A stretch of 64,000 bases of DNA, taken from positions 248,001-312,000 of the forward strand of contig JALHJW010000001.1 in NCBI GenBank assembly GCA_022839785.1, in the 5' to 3' direction. Below, piece by piece: positions 17,766 to 27,754 of this stretch. The stretch is from Desulfovibrio sp. GTDB taxonomy: Bacteria > Desulfobacterota > Desulfovibrionia > Desulfovibrionales > Desulfovibrionaceae. Within the stretch, counting starts at the first letter, position 1. Every line of letters begins with the position of its first letter. A program made the position numbers and the translations under genes. The notes beneath the pieces are model-generated. The model was given only the letters and a program-made list of their open reading frames with translations. It did no database searches and had not been told where the DNA came from.

Positions 17766-19666
17766 CGCTTCCTCAGGAGGCGCTTGTCGCCGACGCGCAC
17801 GGTTATCTTCTCCTTGTCCAGCCACTCCAGCACCGGAATGGCGTACTTGCGCGAGAGTCCGGCCAGATCGCGCAGACCGCCCGGCCCCAGGTCGTCGTTC
17901 CGCTCGAACCATTCCCCGATCATGGCCACCAGTCTGTCCACGGCCGTGCGCGCGAAGTACATCTCCTCCTTGATCTTGCACAGCTCGCCCTGCTCCAGCA
18001 GCAGCTTGAAGACCGGGGCCGCGGCCTTGAAGTCCACGCCCAGCGGGTCGAGCACGTCCTTCAGGTTAGGCGGGGTGATGCCGCCCGACTCGTAGGCGGT
18101 CATGATCGCGGCGCGCAGCTTCGCCTGGTCCGAGGCCAGGGAGACCTTGTGGCCGGGCAGCCGGAACAGCTCCTGCTCCTGCGCCACCTCGCCCTTCTTG
18201 AGCAGCCGCTCCACAAGATAATGAAAGAGCTTTGGCGGCAGCGCCTTGCCCCAGCCCGAGGCCAGTTCGCCGCGCGACAGGCCGAGCTTCATGGGTTCCC
18301 GCCTGTGGTAGGCCGCCAGGTGCGCCAACGCCGCGGCGCACAGGCCGTCGAGCACGCTCCCGGCGACATAGGTCCGCTCCTCGCGGTCGAACTGCAGGGC
18401 CTGCTGCCTGCCGCCCAGGTCGCCCAGCACCTTTTCCAGGGCCTTGCTCTCCAGGTTCGTGCCCGCCAGCAGCCGGGCGAAGGAGAGCCCGGCGGCTCCG
18501 GCCAGCCCGAGCTGGAAGAGCGCCAAGTCCTCCGGGGAGGCGTCCGGCAGTTCCAGCAGCGCGGCGGCTTCGGCCGAACGGCGCTTGAAGCGGCGCGGCC
18601 ACGGCCCGAGGAGCACGCCGCCCCCGATGGTCCGCAGCGGCGAATGCGACCGCATCACGAACCGGTCGCCGAACACGCCGACCATGGGCTCGGTGAAACG
18701 TATCTGCGCGGACGCGCTCTCGCCCGGGGCCAGTTCGTCGCGGTCCAGCAGGTAGATCCGGGCCATGACCTCCCGGCTGCCGTGGTGGAAATGCAGTTCC
18801 TTGCGATGCTTGAGCGCCTTGCCCGTCGAGGCCAGAAGCGTGACCCGCGCGTCCCAGACCAGGGAGGGGAAGAGCGCGCCCGGCCGGGCCAGCACGTCGC
18901 CGCGCGCCAGGTCCTCGACCTCCGCGCCCGCCAGATTCACGGCCGTGCGGCGGCCGGCCTCCACCTGCTGCACCGGCGCGCCGTGCGACTGCAGGCCGCG
19001 CACCTTGACCGGCAGCTCGCGCGGGTAGGCCAGAATATCCTCGCCCACGCCCACGCTCCCCGAGACGAGCGTGCCGGTTATCACCGTGCCGTGGCCCTTC
19101 ATGGTGAAGACGCGGTCCACGGGCAGGCGCAGCAGGTCCGAACGCCGCCGCGCCGCATGCGCGGCCACGATCTTCCCGATCTCGTCCCGGAGATCGTCCA
19201 GCCCCGCCCCCGTCGTCGACGAGACCGGGACCAGCGGCGCGGCCTCCAGGAACGACCCTTTCAGGAATTCCCGCACGTCCTCGCTGACCAGCCCGAGCCA
19301 CTCCTCGTCCACCATGTCGGCCTTGGTCAGGGCCACCAGGCCGCGCTGCGTGCCGAGCAGGGAACAAATCTCCAGATGTTCGCGCGTCTGCGGCATGACG
19401 CCCTCGTCCGCCGCGATGACCAGCAGCACGAAATCGATGCCCGCCGCGCCGGCCACCATGTTCTTCACGAAGCGCTCGTGGCCCGGCACGTCCACCACGC
19501 CCACGCGCTGCCCGCCCGGCAGATCGAGATAGGCGAACCCCAGTTCGATGGTGATGCCGCGCTTCTTCTCCTCGGCCAACCGGTCGCAGTCGATGCCCGT
19601 CAAGGCCCGCACGAGCGACGTCTTGCCGTGGTCGATGTGGCCCGCCGTGCCCATGATGACCGCCAT
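17762..19666 (-). CDS. selB: Selenocysteine-specific translation elongation factor
   Basis: SelB delivers Sec-tRNA to UGA codons by binding a SECIS hairpin in the mRNA. The 634-residue protein has GTPase motifs GHIDHGKTS (G1), GITIELGFAYLDL (switch 1), VDVPGHERFVKNM (G3) and LTKADMVD (G4), then beta-barrel domains and a C-terminal winged-helix region (about 380-634) for SECIS binding. The ATG at 19666 follows GGAGG at a good distance; the frame is open only a few codons upstream. Its presence implies selenoproteins in this organism. selA, selD and tRNA-Sec are not in the window. Confidence 0.95.
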   Translation of the reverse strand: MAVIMGTAGHIDHGKTSLVRALTGIDCDRLAEEKKRGITIELGFAYLDLPGGQRVGVVDVPGHERFVKNMVAGAAGIDFVLLVIAADEGVMPQTREHLEICSLLGTQRGLVALTKADMVDEEWLGLVSEDVREFLKGSFLEAAPLVPVSSTTGAGLDDLRDEIGKIVAAHAARRRSDLLRLPVDRVFTMKGHGTVITGTLVSGSVGVGEDILAYPRELPVKVRGLQSHGAPVQQVEAGRRTAVNLAGAEVEDLARGDVLARPGALFPSLVWDARVTLLASTGKALKHRKELHFHHGSREVMARIYLLDRDELAPGESASAQIRFTEPMVGVFGDRFVMRSHSPLRTIGGGVLLGPWPRRFKRRSAEAAALLELPDASPEDLALFQLGLAGAAGLSFARLLAGTNLESKALEKVLGDLGGRQQALQFDREERTYVAGSVLDGLCAAALAHLAAYHRREPMKLGLSRGELASGWGKALPPKLFHYLVERLLKKGEVAQEQELFRLPGHKVSLASDQAKLRAAIMTAYESGGITPPNLKDVLDPLGVDFKAAAPVFKLLLEQGELCKIKEEMYFARTAVDRLVAMIGEWFERNDDLGPGGLRDLAGLSRKYAIPVLEWLDKEKITVRVGDKRLLRKR

Positions 19667-19707
19667 GAAACCTCCGTGAAAAGGCAAGTGGAATCGTGGA
19701 GCGGGGA

Positions 19708-19727
19708 TTCCCGGCGCGCGCCGGGAA
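19708..19727. repeat. 20-bp perfect GC palindrome between glycosyltransferase and selB
   Basis: TTCCCGGCGC (19708-19717) is followed directly by its exact reverse complement GCGCCGGGAA (19718-19727). It lies 5 bp after the stop of the glycosyltransferase gene and about 40 bp before the selB ATG. No T tract follows on the minus strand, so it may slow or attenuate transcription, protect mRNA 3' ends or bind a protein. Confidence 0.5.
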
Positions 19728-19732
19728 CGGCG

Positions 19733-20815
19733 CTAGCCTCCGAGCCCGCGTCGCGTCAGGAGTTCCCGGTACAGAGCCTCGGTCATAGCGATCTTGCGCT
19801 CCATGGTAAAGGTCCGGGCCAAGTCCAGGCTGGCCTGGGCGAAACGGGCGCGGGCCTCGACGTCGCGGGCCATGCGCACCAGCCCGTCCGCCAGGGAGGC
19901 GGCATCGTCCGGCCGCGCCAGGATGCCCCGGCCCTCGATGAGTTCGGGTATCCCCCCCACGGCCGTGGAAAGCACGGGCAGCCCGGCGAGGCAGGCCTCC
20001 AGCAGGGTGTTGGGCAGGGACTCGGAACGCGAGGAGATGACGAAGGCATCGAAAATCTGCAGGTAGTCCGCCACCTGCGGCGTGCGCGGCACGAAGCGGA
20101 AGAGGTCGAGGACGCCGAGCCGTTCGGCCTCCCCGGTCCATTTCCCCGGAGCCGCGCCCACGAGCACGAGGCGTGCCGTAAAGCCCGCCCGGCGCGCCCT
20201 GGCCGCGGCCTGGAGCAGCACGTCCACGCCCTTGACCGGCTTGTCGCCCGTGATCGAGCCGATGACGAGGTCGTCCGGGGCCAGATCGAGCGCGGCGCGC
20301 ACCTCTTCCGCGGACCGCGCCGCGGCCACGCGGCCGGGGGGCACGCCGTTGTAGATCACGCGCAGCTTGGCGCGCGGCGCGCCGATGCGCCGGAGCACGT
20401 CGGCGCAGGCCCGGGAGTTCACGGTCACGGCGTCCACCCCCGGCGACCACCAGGGGAGCGGATTGCCCGGCCGGTAGCAGACGCCGCGGTTGAGCAGGAT
20501 CACGGTCCGGCGGCCCGCGAGCCGCCAGAGCAGGCCCCAGAACGAGGCCAGTTTGCAGGCCTTGTTGTGGTAGGCGTGCAGCACGGCGGGAGCGCCCGCC
20601 CCGGGCAGCAGCCCTTCCACGAAGCCGCGCCAGTCCTTGCGGCGCGCGGGCAGGACGGCGGAAGGCACCGCTTCGTCCATGCCGGGCAGGGGCGAGCCCC
20701 GGGGCACGAGCAGGGTCACGTCGTGTCCCCGGTCCGCAAGGCCCCGCGCCACGTAGAGCGCCTGACGGGACCCGCCGCTGGAGGTCTCCGAGGAGGTCAG
20801 GAAGAGGACCCTCAC
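19733..20815 (-). CDS. Glycosyltransferase family 4-like
   Basis: The 360-residue protein is a GT-B glycosyltransferase: the N-terminus reads VLFLTSSETSSGGSRQALYVARGL, and the C-terminal nucleotide-sugar domain has GSITGDKPVKGVDVLL and the EX7E-like ISSRSESLPNTLLEACLAGLP. It would add a sugar to a lipid- or polysaccharide-linked acceptor. The GTG at 20815 overlaps the stop of the PAP2 gene by 4 bp (GTGA), which fixes the start, although the frame is open for 30 more codons upstream. It is the last gene of a five-gene overlapping glycan operon. Confidence 0.88.
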   Translation of the reverse strand: MRVLFLTSSETSSGGSRQALYVARGLADRGHDVTLLVPRGSPLPGMDEAVPSAVLPARRKDWRGFVEGLLPGAGAPAVLHAYHNKACKLASFWGLLWRLAGRRTVILLNRGVCYRPGNPLPWWSPGVDAVTVNSRACADVLRRIGAPRAKLRVIYNGVPPGRVAAARSAEEVRAALDLAPDDLVIGSITGDKPVKGVDVLLQAAARARRAGFTARLVLVGAAPGKWTGEAERLGVLDLFRFVPRTPQVADYLQIFDAFVISSRSESLPNTLLEACLAGLPVLSTAVGGIPELIEGRGILARPDDAASLADGLVRMARDVEARARFAQASLDLARTFTMERKIAMTEALYRELLTRRGLGG

Positions 20816-21468
20816 GCCCCCCCCCGCTGCCGCCGCCAGACGCCGCGCCAATCCACGTCCGCCAGGAAGGGGACGGCGAGCCCGGCCAGACTGCCCACCA
20901 GCCATCCGCAGAAGACGTCCGTGGGCGAATGCCAGGAAAGGTAGATGCGCGAAAAGGCCACCAGAGCGGCGAAGCAGCCCAGGGCGACGGTCCTGACGCG
21001 GGACAGGGCGGCCAGGGCCAGGGCCGTGGCCGTGGCCGTGATCTCGGTGGTGTGACCCGAGGGCAGGGCGTGGTAGGCCGGGTCGAAGGTCCAGGGCCGG
21101 GGCAGACGGTCCGGGGCGTCGGGCCTGGGCGCGCCCAGGGCGGTCTTGAGGAGGCGCACCAGCAGGAAGGAGAGCAGGAGCTGGAGCACGGCGAAGGTCA
21201 GCCAGTAGCGCAGGCGCGGCCGGTCGCCGCGCCGCCAGGCCAACGCCAGCCCGGCCGCGGCCAGCAGGTAGAGCAGCGGGTTGCCCCAGTCGGAGAGCGC
21301 GCGGAAAAAGGCCTTCGTACCGGGGTGGACGTCGCGGTGGATGCGGCAGGCCATGTCCAGCGCCGCTTCGTTCCCGTAGACCAGGAGCAGCCCGAGGAGC
21401 AGGAGCAGCAGGGGCAGCGAGAGGAGCAGCCAGTGGCCGAGCAGACGGCGCGGACAGAGCCTGGTCAT
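20812..21468 (-). CDS. PAP2-family membrane phosphatase
   Basis: The 218-residue integral membrane protein has about five or six hydrophobic segments and the three PAP2 motifs: KTALGAPRP, PSGHTTE and SRIYLSWHSPTDVFCGW. This superfamily dephosphorylates lipid pyrophosphates such as undecaprenyl pyrophosphate, or phosphatidic acid. In an operon with glycosyltransferases and an O-antigen ligase-like protein, a role in recycling or modifying the lipid carrier, or in lipid A dephosphorylation, is plausible. ATG at 21468 overlaps the preceding stop (ATGA). Confidence 0.88.
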   Translation of the reverse strand: MTRLCPRRLLGHWLLLSLPLLLLLLGLLLVYGNEAALDMACRIHRDVHPGTKAFFRALSDWGNPLLYLLAAAGLALAWRRGDRPRLRYWLTFAVLQLLLSFLLVRLLKTALGAPRPDAPDRLPRPWTFDPAYHALPSGHTTEITATATALALAALSRVRTVALGCFAALVAFSRIYLSWHSPTDVFCGWLVGSLAGLAVPFLADVDWRGVWRRQRGGA

Positions 21469-22706
21469 GCGGGCCGGTCCTCCTTGAGCAGCCGCGCGCA
21501 GGCCAGCCCCAGCCCCTGCACGGCCAGAGCCAGCCCCAGCCACCAGGTGCGGAAGAAGCTGTGGGCCGAAAGCGCGGTCACCATGTATCCGGCCCAGGCC
21601 GCGGCCGGGGCCAGGGCCAGGAGGAAGCGCGGGTCGCGGCGCTGCGCGCGCCGTCGCCACAAGGGCAGGAGCATGGTCAGCAGCGTGCCGACGAGGAAGG
21701 CCATGGCCGCGGCAAACCCCATGATGCCGGTCTCGGACAGGAACTGCATGTAGATGTTGTGCGGATGCGGCATGGGGGGGAAGTCGAAGCGGATGCCCAG
21801 GGACGGATAGGCTTCGCCGAAGGTCTCGATGCCCGATCCAAGGAGCGGATAGGCCAGGAAAACGTCCCAGGCCGCCCGCCAGATGGTCCAGCGCGGGTCG
21901 TTCATGACGGCGTCCAGACGGCCGAAATGCGCCCCGATCCCGGCCGCGCCGAGCAGGAGCAGCGGCAGCGCGTACCGCGGGGGAAAGCGCAGCACGGCCA
22001 TGACCAGCAGGGCGGCGAGAAGGCCCGCCAGGGCGGAGCGGGTCATGGAGAAGAGCAGGAGATAAAGCGCCGGGGCGATGAGCGCGGCGGCCGTGGCCAG
22101 CCTGCGCGCCTGGCCGGGGCGTCCGGAACCGGTCCCGAGGACGGCCAGGGGCGCGGCCAGGGCGAGGGGCAGGACCAGGGAGAGGAGATTGCCGACCCGC
22201 GGGGAGTCCATGGTGCCGGTCAGGCGGCCCAGTTCCGCGCACGGCGTGGCGGACGTTTGGAAGACGCAGGCGGAGAGGTGTTGCCACACGCCCGTCAACC
22301 CCTGGGCGCAGGCCATGAGCGCGGCGCACCAGAAGAGGCCGCGCGCGTGCCGCCACTCGCGCACCGCCTCCAGCCCGGCCACGCCGAGGAAGAAGGTGGC
22401 GTGCAGGCTGTGCCCCAGGGTGTACCAGCCGAGGGAAGGATGCATGGAGTGGGCGGACTTGAGCACGACAAGACCGAGGAACGCCGCGAAGACCCAGCGT
22501 AGCGGATGGCGGCGCAGCACCGAGTTCCTCCAGTCCAGCACGTAGTAGAGGGCGACCGCCACGGTGGCCGTGGTCCCGCCGATCTCGCGGAAGGAGATGC
22601 CGAACGGCGCAAGCAGAAGATAGAATCCCAGCCCCAGGCGGGCCAGGAGGAGCATGGCCTCGCTCCAGGCGCGGCGATCTTCGGGAAGACGCAGGGAGAC
22701 GTTCAT
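21465..22706 (-). CDS. O-antigen ligase / polymerase-like membrane protein
   Basis: This 413-residue protein has 10-12 predicted membrane segments and a large loop with MPHPHNIYMQFLSETGIMG, resembling the Wzy_C signature (PHN-x-Y-L) of WaaL-type O-antigen ligases and Wzy polymerases. It would transfer or polymerise oligosaccharides on the periplasmic side. Ligase and polymerase cannot be separated by sequence alone. Both ends overlap neighbouring genes by 4 bp. Confidence 0.82.
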   Translation of the reverse strand: MNVSLRLPEDRRAWSEAMLLLARLGLGFYLLLAPFGISFREIGGTTATVAVALYYVLDWRNSVLRRHPLRWVFAAFLGLVVLKSAHSMHPSLGWYTLGHSLHATFFLGVAGLEAVREWRHARGLFWCAALMACAQGLTGVWQHLSACVFQTSATPCAELGRLTGTMDSPRVGNLLSLVLPLALAAPLAVLGTGSGRPGQARRLATAAALIAPALYLLLFSMTRSALAGLLAALLVMAVLRFPPRYALPLLLLGAAGIGAHFGRLDAVMNDPRWTIWRAAWDVFLAYPLLGSGIETFGEAYPSLGIRFDFPPMPHPHNIYMQFLSETGIMGFAAAMAFLVGTLLTMLLPLWRRRAQRRDPRFLLALAPAAAWAGYMVTALSAHSFFRTWWLGLALAVQGLGLACARLLKEDRPA

Positions 22707-23809
22707 GCGGTCGGGTCCGTTCCGGCCCCGTCCCGGCGGACGAGGCGCTGCAGCCATGCGGCCAGACGCCCGGTCTGGGCGGCGATCTCGAAATTCTCCC
22801 GGCAGGCGTTCCAGGCGGCCAGACGCCAGCCGTGCAGTTCCTCCGGCGACGCGGTCAGGACGCGGCGCAGCGGCGCGACGAGGTCCTCCTCGCCGGGACC
22901 GGGGATCGACAGCAACGAGGCCAACTCCTCCGGCCAGACCTCGGCCACTCCGCCCACGGCCCGGGCCACGGGCGCAAGTCCCTCGGCCATGGCCTCCAAC
23001 AGGGTGTTGGGCAGCCCCTCGGAGCGCGACGGCAGGACAAAAACCTCGGCCGCCCGCAGGACGGGCCGCACACTGGCCGCAAAACCGTGAAAGGTCAACC
23101 GCCCGGCGATGCCCAACGCCTCGGCCAGGGCGCGCAGATCCGCAGCCGCGCTGCCTTCGCCCGCCATGTCCAGGCGGAAGTCCAGTCCTTCGGCGGCGAG
23201 CCGGGCCAGGGCGCGGAAGAGGTCGGCGTGGCCCTTGTCCGGGTTGAGTTGCGAGGTCGAGACCAGACGGCGCGCCCTGCCCGCCCCGGGCGGCGCGGGC
23301 AGGGCCGGAGGCTCGGCCGCGCACGCCTTGCCGGTGCGGATGACGGTGATGTCGTCCGCACGCAGGAAGGAGACCTCGGTGAGCATCTCGCGCTTGATGT
23401 ACTCGCAGGGCGAGAGCAGCGCGGGCCGCACGAAACGGTGCGTGAGCCGCACCTGCAGGGTGTCGCGCATGTCGCGCGGCAGGCCCACGCGGTGGATCAC
23501 GGGCAGGCCCGAGAGCCGCGCCGCCACGCCCGCGGTGCGCAGGTCCTTGCCCACGTTGCAGACCACGGCGTCGATCTTCCAGACCGCGAAGAGCCGCCGG
23601 AACCAGAGCACCATCAGCGGGCTGTAGTCCAGGCCGAAGCGCTGCGCCGCGCACGGCACGCCGAGTTCGCGCGCCCGGTCGGCGAAGGCGCCGGGGCGGC
23701 AGGCGATGAACGCGCCGTGCCCCATAGCCCGCAGGCGCACGGCCGCGTCCAGGGTCCAGGTCTTGACCCCGCCCCAGCGGCGGGTGGCGTTGACGAACAG
23801 GATGTTCAT
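22703..23809 (-). CDS. Glycosyltransferase family 4-like
   Basis: A 368-residue GT-B enzyme starting MNILFVNATRRWGGVKTW, with the C-terminal STSQLNPDKGHADLFRAL and LPSRSEGLPNTLLEAMAEGL segments typical of retaining family 4 transferases. It resembles heptosyl/glucosyl transferases of lipopolysaccharide core synthesis. It overlaps larB by 4 bp upstream (ATGA) and the O-antigen ligase-like gene downstream. It is a paralogue of the protein encoded at 19733-20815. Confidence 0.88.
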   Translation of the reverse strand: MNILFVNATRRWGGVKTWTLDAAVRLRAMGHGAFIACRPGAFADRARELGVPCAAQRFGLDYSPLMVLWFRRLFAVWKIDAVVCNVGKDLRTAGVAARLSGLPVIHRVGLPRDMRDTLQVRLTHRFVRPALLSPCEYIKREMLTEVSFLRADDITVIRTGKACAAEPPALPAPPGAGRARRLVSTSQLNPDKGHADLFRALARLAAEGLDFRLDMAGEGSAAADLRALAEALGIAGRLTFHGFAASVRPVLRAAEVFVLPSRSEGLPNTLLEAMAEGLAPVARAVGGVAEVWPEELASLLSIPGPGEEDLVAPLRRVLTASPEELHGWRLAAWNACRENFEIAAQTGRLAAWLQRLVRRDGAGTDPTA

Positions 23810-24588
23810 GCGGCCGGGGACGCGGCGAGGAATTTGGCGGCCAGGGCCGCCGCCCCGTAGCCGTTGTCGATGTTCACCACGCCCAGCCCCGGCGAGCAGG
23901 AGTTGAGCATGGAGAGGAGCGCGGCCAGGCCGTTCAGTCCCGTGCCGTAGCCCACGGAGGTGGGCACGCCGATGACCGGGGCGGGGAACATGCCCGCGAT
24001 CACCCCGGGCAGCGCGCCCTCCATGCCCGCGACCACGATGAGCAGACGCGCCGCGCCGAGCGCCGCGCGGTGCGGCAGCAGCCGGTGCAGCCCAGCCACG
24101 CCCACGTCGGAGACGAATCCGGCGTCGAGCCCGAGAAAACGCGCCGCGCCGAGGGCCTCCAGGGCCACCGGGGCGTCGGCCGCGCCCGCGGCCACCACGA
24201 CCACCTCGCCGGACAGCCGGGCCGGATCGTCCAGGCCGAGGCGGCGGCCGTGGCAGAACAGTCTGGCCCGGGCCCAGTATTCGCCGTCCGGAAGGGCGGC
24301 GAGGAGCATGGCCCCGGCCCGCTCCTCGCAACGCGTGACCAGGACGGGCTGCCCGGCCCCGGCCAGTCCCTCCGCCGCGGTGCGGAGCTGAACCTCGTCC
24401 TTGCCCTGGCCGAAGATCACCTCGGGCTGCCCGATGCGCAGCCCGCGCGCCGTGTCCAGGCAGACGCCCTCGGCCAGCCGGGCGTAGGGGGCCAAAACGC
24501 CCTCGGCCACGGTCCCGCAGGCCTCTTCGGGCGAGACGAGTCCGGCCGCCACGGCGTCCATGAGTTCGCGCAGTCGCTGTCTGTCCAT
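23806..24588 (-). CDS. larB: Nickel pincer cofactor biosynthesis protein LarB
   Basis: The 260-residue protein matches LarB, the PurE-related enzyme that carboxylates and hydrolyses nicotinic acid adenine dinucleotide in the first step of nickel-pincer nucleotide synthesis. Visible signatures include LDTARGLRIGQPEVIFGQGK at the N-terminus, VVAAGAADAP, and the PurE-like IVVAGMEGALPGVIAGM...VIGVPTSVGYG region near the C-terminus. larC, larE and larA are not in the window. It is the first gene of a glycosyltransferase operon and overlaps the next gene by 4 bp. The ATG has only a weak ribosome-binding site. Confidence 0.88.
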   Translation of the reverse strand: MDRQRLRELMDAVAAGLVSPEEACGTVAEGVLAPYARLAEGVCLDTARGLRIGQPEVIFGQGKDEVQLRTAAEGLAGAGQPVLVTRCEERAGAMLLAALPDGEYWARARLFCHGRRLGLDDPARLSGEVVVVAAGAADAPVALEALGAARFLGLDAGFVSDVGVAGLHRLLPHRAALGAARLLIVVAGMEGALPGVIAGMFPAPVIGVPTSVGYGTGLNGLAALLSMLNSCSPGLGVVNIDNGYGAAALAAKFLAASPAA

Positions 24589-24698
24589 CGCCGGGGAAGC
24601 TATCCGCGCCGGGCGGTCAGGTCAACCGGGAGGCGGGCGGGCGCGGCGCGGCGGAAAAACCGGGCGGACTTTCCCGGCGCCGCCCGAAAAAGCCCGCC

Positions 24699-24713
24699 GG
24701 GCATTGTCCTTGC
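24699..24713 (+). promoter_or_regulatory. Possible sigma-54 promoter of the regulator gene
   Basis: GGGCATT-GTCC-TTGC keeps GG (24700-24701) and GC (24712-24713) 10 bp apart, with GGCA and TTGC conserved. Transcription would begin near 24725, just before a ribosome-binding site and a short reading frame. The match is weaker than the one at 10119. If real, the activator gene may control itself. Confidence 0.35.
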
Positions 24714-24736
24714 GGGGAAATGCCTGTAAGAGGAGC

Positions 24737-24818
24737 ATGGCAGACGACGCACCGATGCGAAATACGACGCCGCACACACCCCCCCGACCGGCGCACCGCG
24801 CCCCTGCGAGCAAGGCCC

Positions 24819-24829
<11 letters not shown>
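24737..24829 (+). CDS. Possible 30-residue leader peptide
   Basis: An ATG preceded by AAGAGGAGC opens a frame of 30 codons (MADDAPMRNTTPHTPPRP...) that ends at a TAG overlapping the GTG of the sigma-54 activator by 11 bp. It has the best ribosome-binding site in this stretch, better than that of the activator. It could be a translational coupling leader, or the sequence could be the 5' UTR of an activator with another start. There is no recognised similarity. Confidence 0.3.
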
Positions 24830-26267
<1,438 letters not shown>

Positions 26268-26295
26268 CGGAAGGGGCCGTCCGCCGCAGATTTTC

Positions 26296-26319
26296 CGCCC
26301 GCCTAGCGCGGGCGTTTTT
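26296..26319 (+). terminator. Rho-independent terminator after sigma-54 activator
   Basis: CGCCCGC (26296-26302) pairs with GCGGGCG (26308-26314) around a 5-base loop and is followed by five T. It lies about 30 bp after the stop and 33 bp before the aminotransferase start. Confidence 0.75.
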
Positions 26320-26352
26320 CATCGCCCAAAGATCATCCCGCAAGGAGCGCAT

Positions 26353-27549
26353 ATGAGCATGCTTTCGTCCCAGGTCACGGAATACATCGGCAAGTCCTCG
26401 TGGATCCGCAAGATGTTCGAGGAGGGCGCGCGCCTGAAGGCCGAGCACGGCGCGGACAAGGTCTGCGACTTTTCCCTGGGCAATCCGGATCTGCCGCCGC
26501 CGGACGCCGTGCGCGAAGCCCTGTGCGAGATCGCCGAGTCCATCGCCCAGCCCTTCAGCGTGGGCTACATGCACAACGCCGGATACCCGGACGTGCGCGC
26601 CCGGCTGGCCGTGGAAGTCGCGGCCGAGCAGCAGTGCGCGGTCACGGCCGACGACCTGATCATCACCTGCGGCGCGGCGGGCGGCATCAACGCCTTCCTG
26701 CGCGCCGTGCTGGAGCCGGGCGACGAGCTGCTCGCGCCCTCGCCCTTCTTCGTGGAGTACGGCTTCTACACCCAGAACTTCGGCGGCGTGTTCAAACCCG
26801 TGCCCAGCCGCGAGGCGGACTTCGGCCTGGACGTGGCGGCCTTCGAGAAGGCCATCGGCCCCAAAACCCGCGTCGTGCTCGTCAACTCGCCCAACAACCC
26901 CACGGGCGCGATCTACGCGCGCGGAGACCTCGAAGCCCTGGCCGCCCTGCTCGTCTCGCGGAGCGCGCAGTACGGCCGCCCCATCTATCTCCTGGCCGAC
27001 GAGCCCTACCGCTTCCTGGCCTACGACGGAGCCGAGGTCCCCGCCCTCCTGCCGCTCTACCCCTACTCCGTGGCCGTCAGCTCCTTTTCCAAGAACCTCT
27101 CCCTGGCCGGAGAGCGCATCGGCTACGTGGCCGTGAATCCGCTCATGCCGGAAAAGGCGAAGCTCCTCGCCGGGCTTACCCTGACCAACCGCATCCTGGG
27201 CTTCGTCAACGCCCCGGCCATCGCCCAGAAGGTGCTGCTGAAAGCCCTGGGCTCGTCCGTGGACGCCTCGATCTACGCGGCCCGCAGGACGGCCATGGCC
27301 GAGGTGCTGGACGCGGCCGGGTACGAGTACGCCATGCCCGGCGGCGCGTTCTACTTCTTCCCCAAGGCCCCGGGCGGCGACGACGTGGCCTTCTGCCGGA
27401 CCCTGGCCCAGAATCTCGTCCTAGCCGTGCCCGGCTCGGGCTTCGGCAAACCGGGCTATTTCCGCCTGGCCTTCTGCGTGGACGAGGCCATCATCCGCAA
27501 GAGCCTGCCGGGCTTCACGAAGGCGCGCGAGGCTCTGGCCCGAACCTGA
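26353..27549 (+). CDS. Pyridoxal-phosphate-dependent class I/II aminotransferase
   Basis: The 398-residue protein is a fold-type I aminotransferase. It shows the CGAAGGIN phosphate-binding turn, VNSPNNPTGAIY, the Asp of LLADEPYRFL and the PLP lysine in SSFSKNLSLAGERIGY. Substrate-binding Arg is suggested by GYFRLAF near the C-terminus. It resembles aspartate/tyrosine aminotransferases, but the substrate is not determined. AAGGAGC precedes the ATG. It appears to be a single-gene unit between two hairpins. Confidence 0.92.
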   Translation: MSMLSSQVTEYIGKSSWIRKMFEEGARLKAEHGADKVCDFSLGNPDLPPPDAVREALCEIAESIAQPFSVGYMHNAGYPDVRARLAVEVAAEQQCAVTADDLIITCGAAGGINAFLRAVLEPGDELLAPSPFFVEYGFYTQNFGGVFKPVPSREADFGLDVAAFEKAIGPKTRVVLVNSPNNPTGAIYARGDLEALAALLVSRSAQYGRPIYLLADEPYRFLAYDGAEVPALLPLYPYSVAVSSFSKNLSLAGERIGYVAVNPLMPEKAKLLAGLTLTNRILGFVNAPAIAQKVLLKALGSSVDASIYAARRTAMAEVLDAAGYEYAMPGGAFYFFPKAPGGDDVAFCRTLAQNLVLAVPGSGFGKPGYFRLAFCVDEAIIRKSLPGFTKAREALART

Positions 27550-27575
27550 ATCCCCCGCCCCACGGACGAAACCGA

Positions 27576-27614
27576 GGCGCGGCGCGGACCGGAACCACCG
27601 GTCCGCGCCGCGCC
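27576..27614 (+). terminator. Long perfect hairpin after the aminotransferase gene
   Basis: A perfect 17-bp GC-rich stem (27576-27592 with 27598-27614) closes a 5-base loop. It lies 27 bp after the stop codon. Only GTCGTT follows, not a T tract, so intrinsic termination is uncertain; it may be an mRNA-stabilising 3' end structure. Confidence 0.55.
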
Positions 27615-27670
27615 GTCGTTACAAAGGGAGCGCGGGCGGGCCGCCGTCGCCCCGGGGCCGCAAAAACAGC

Positions 27671-27720
27671 GCGGGCAAGGGAGCCTCCCCCCGCCCGGCG
27701 GCGAAGGGGCCCTTGCCCGC
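27671..27720. repeat. 11-bp inverted repeat GCGGGCAAGGG / CCCTTGCCCGC
   Basis: The arms at 27671-27681 and 27710-27720 are exact reverse complements and enclose 28 bp of GC-rich sequence. Together with the hairpin at 27576-27614 it fills the gap between the convergent genes ending at 27549 and 27755. Related GCAAGG/CCTTGC inverted repeats lie at 28147-28192 and 36833-36854. Confidence 0.5.
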
Positions 27721-27754
27721 TACGGGGCCGGGGAGCGGCGCTGCCCGCGGCCCG

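Noticed and set aside
17762..19666. Selenoprotein gene with in-frame TGA near selB
   Set aside because: The neighbouring genes are continuous without needing readthrough of TGA, and no SECIS-like hairpin follows a candidate TGA.
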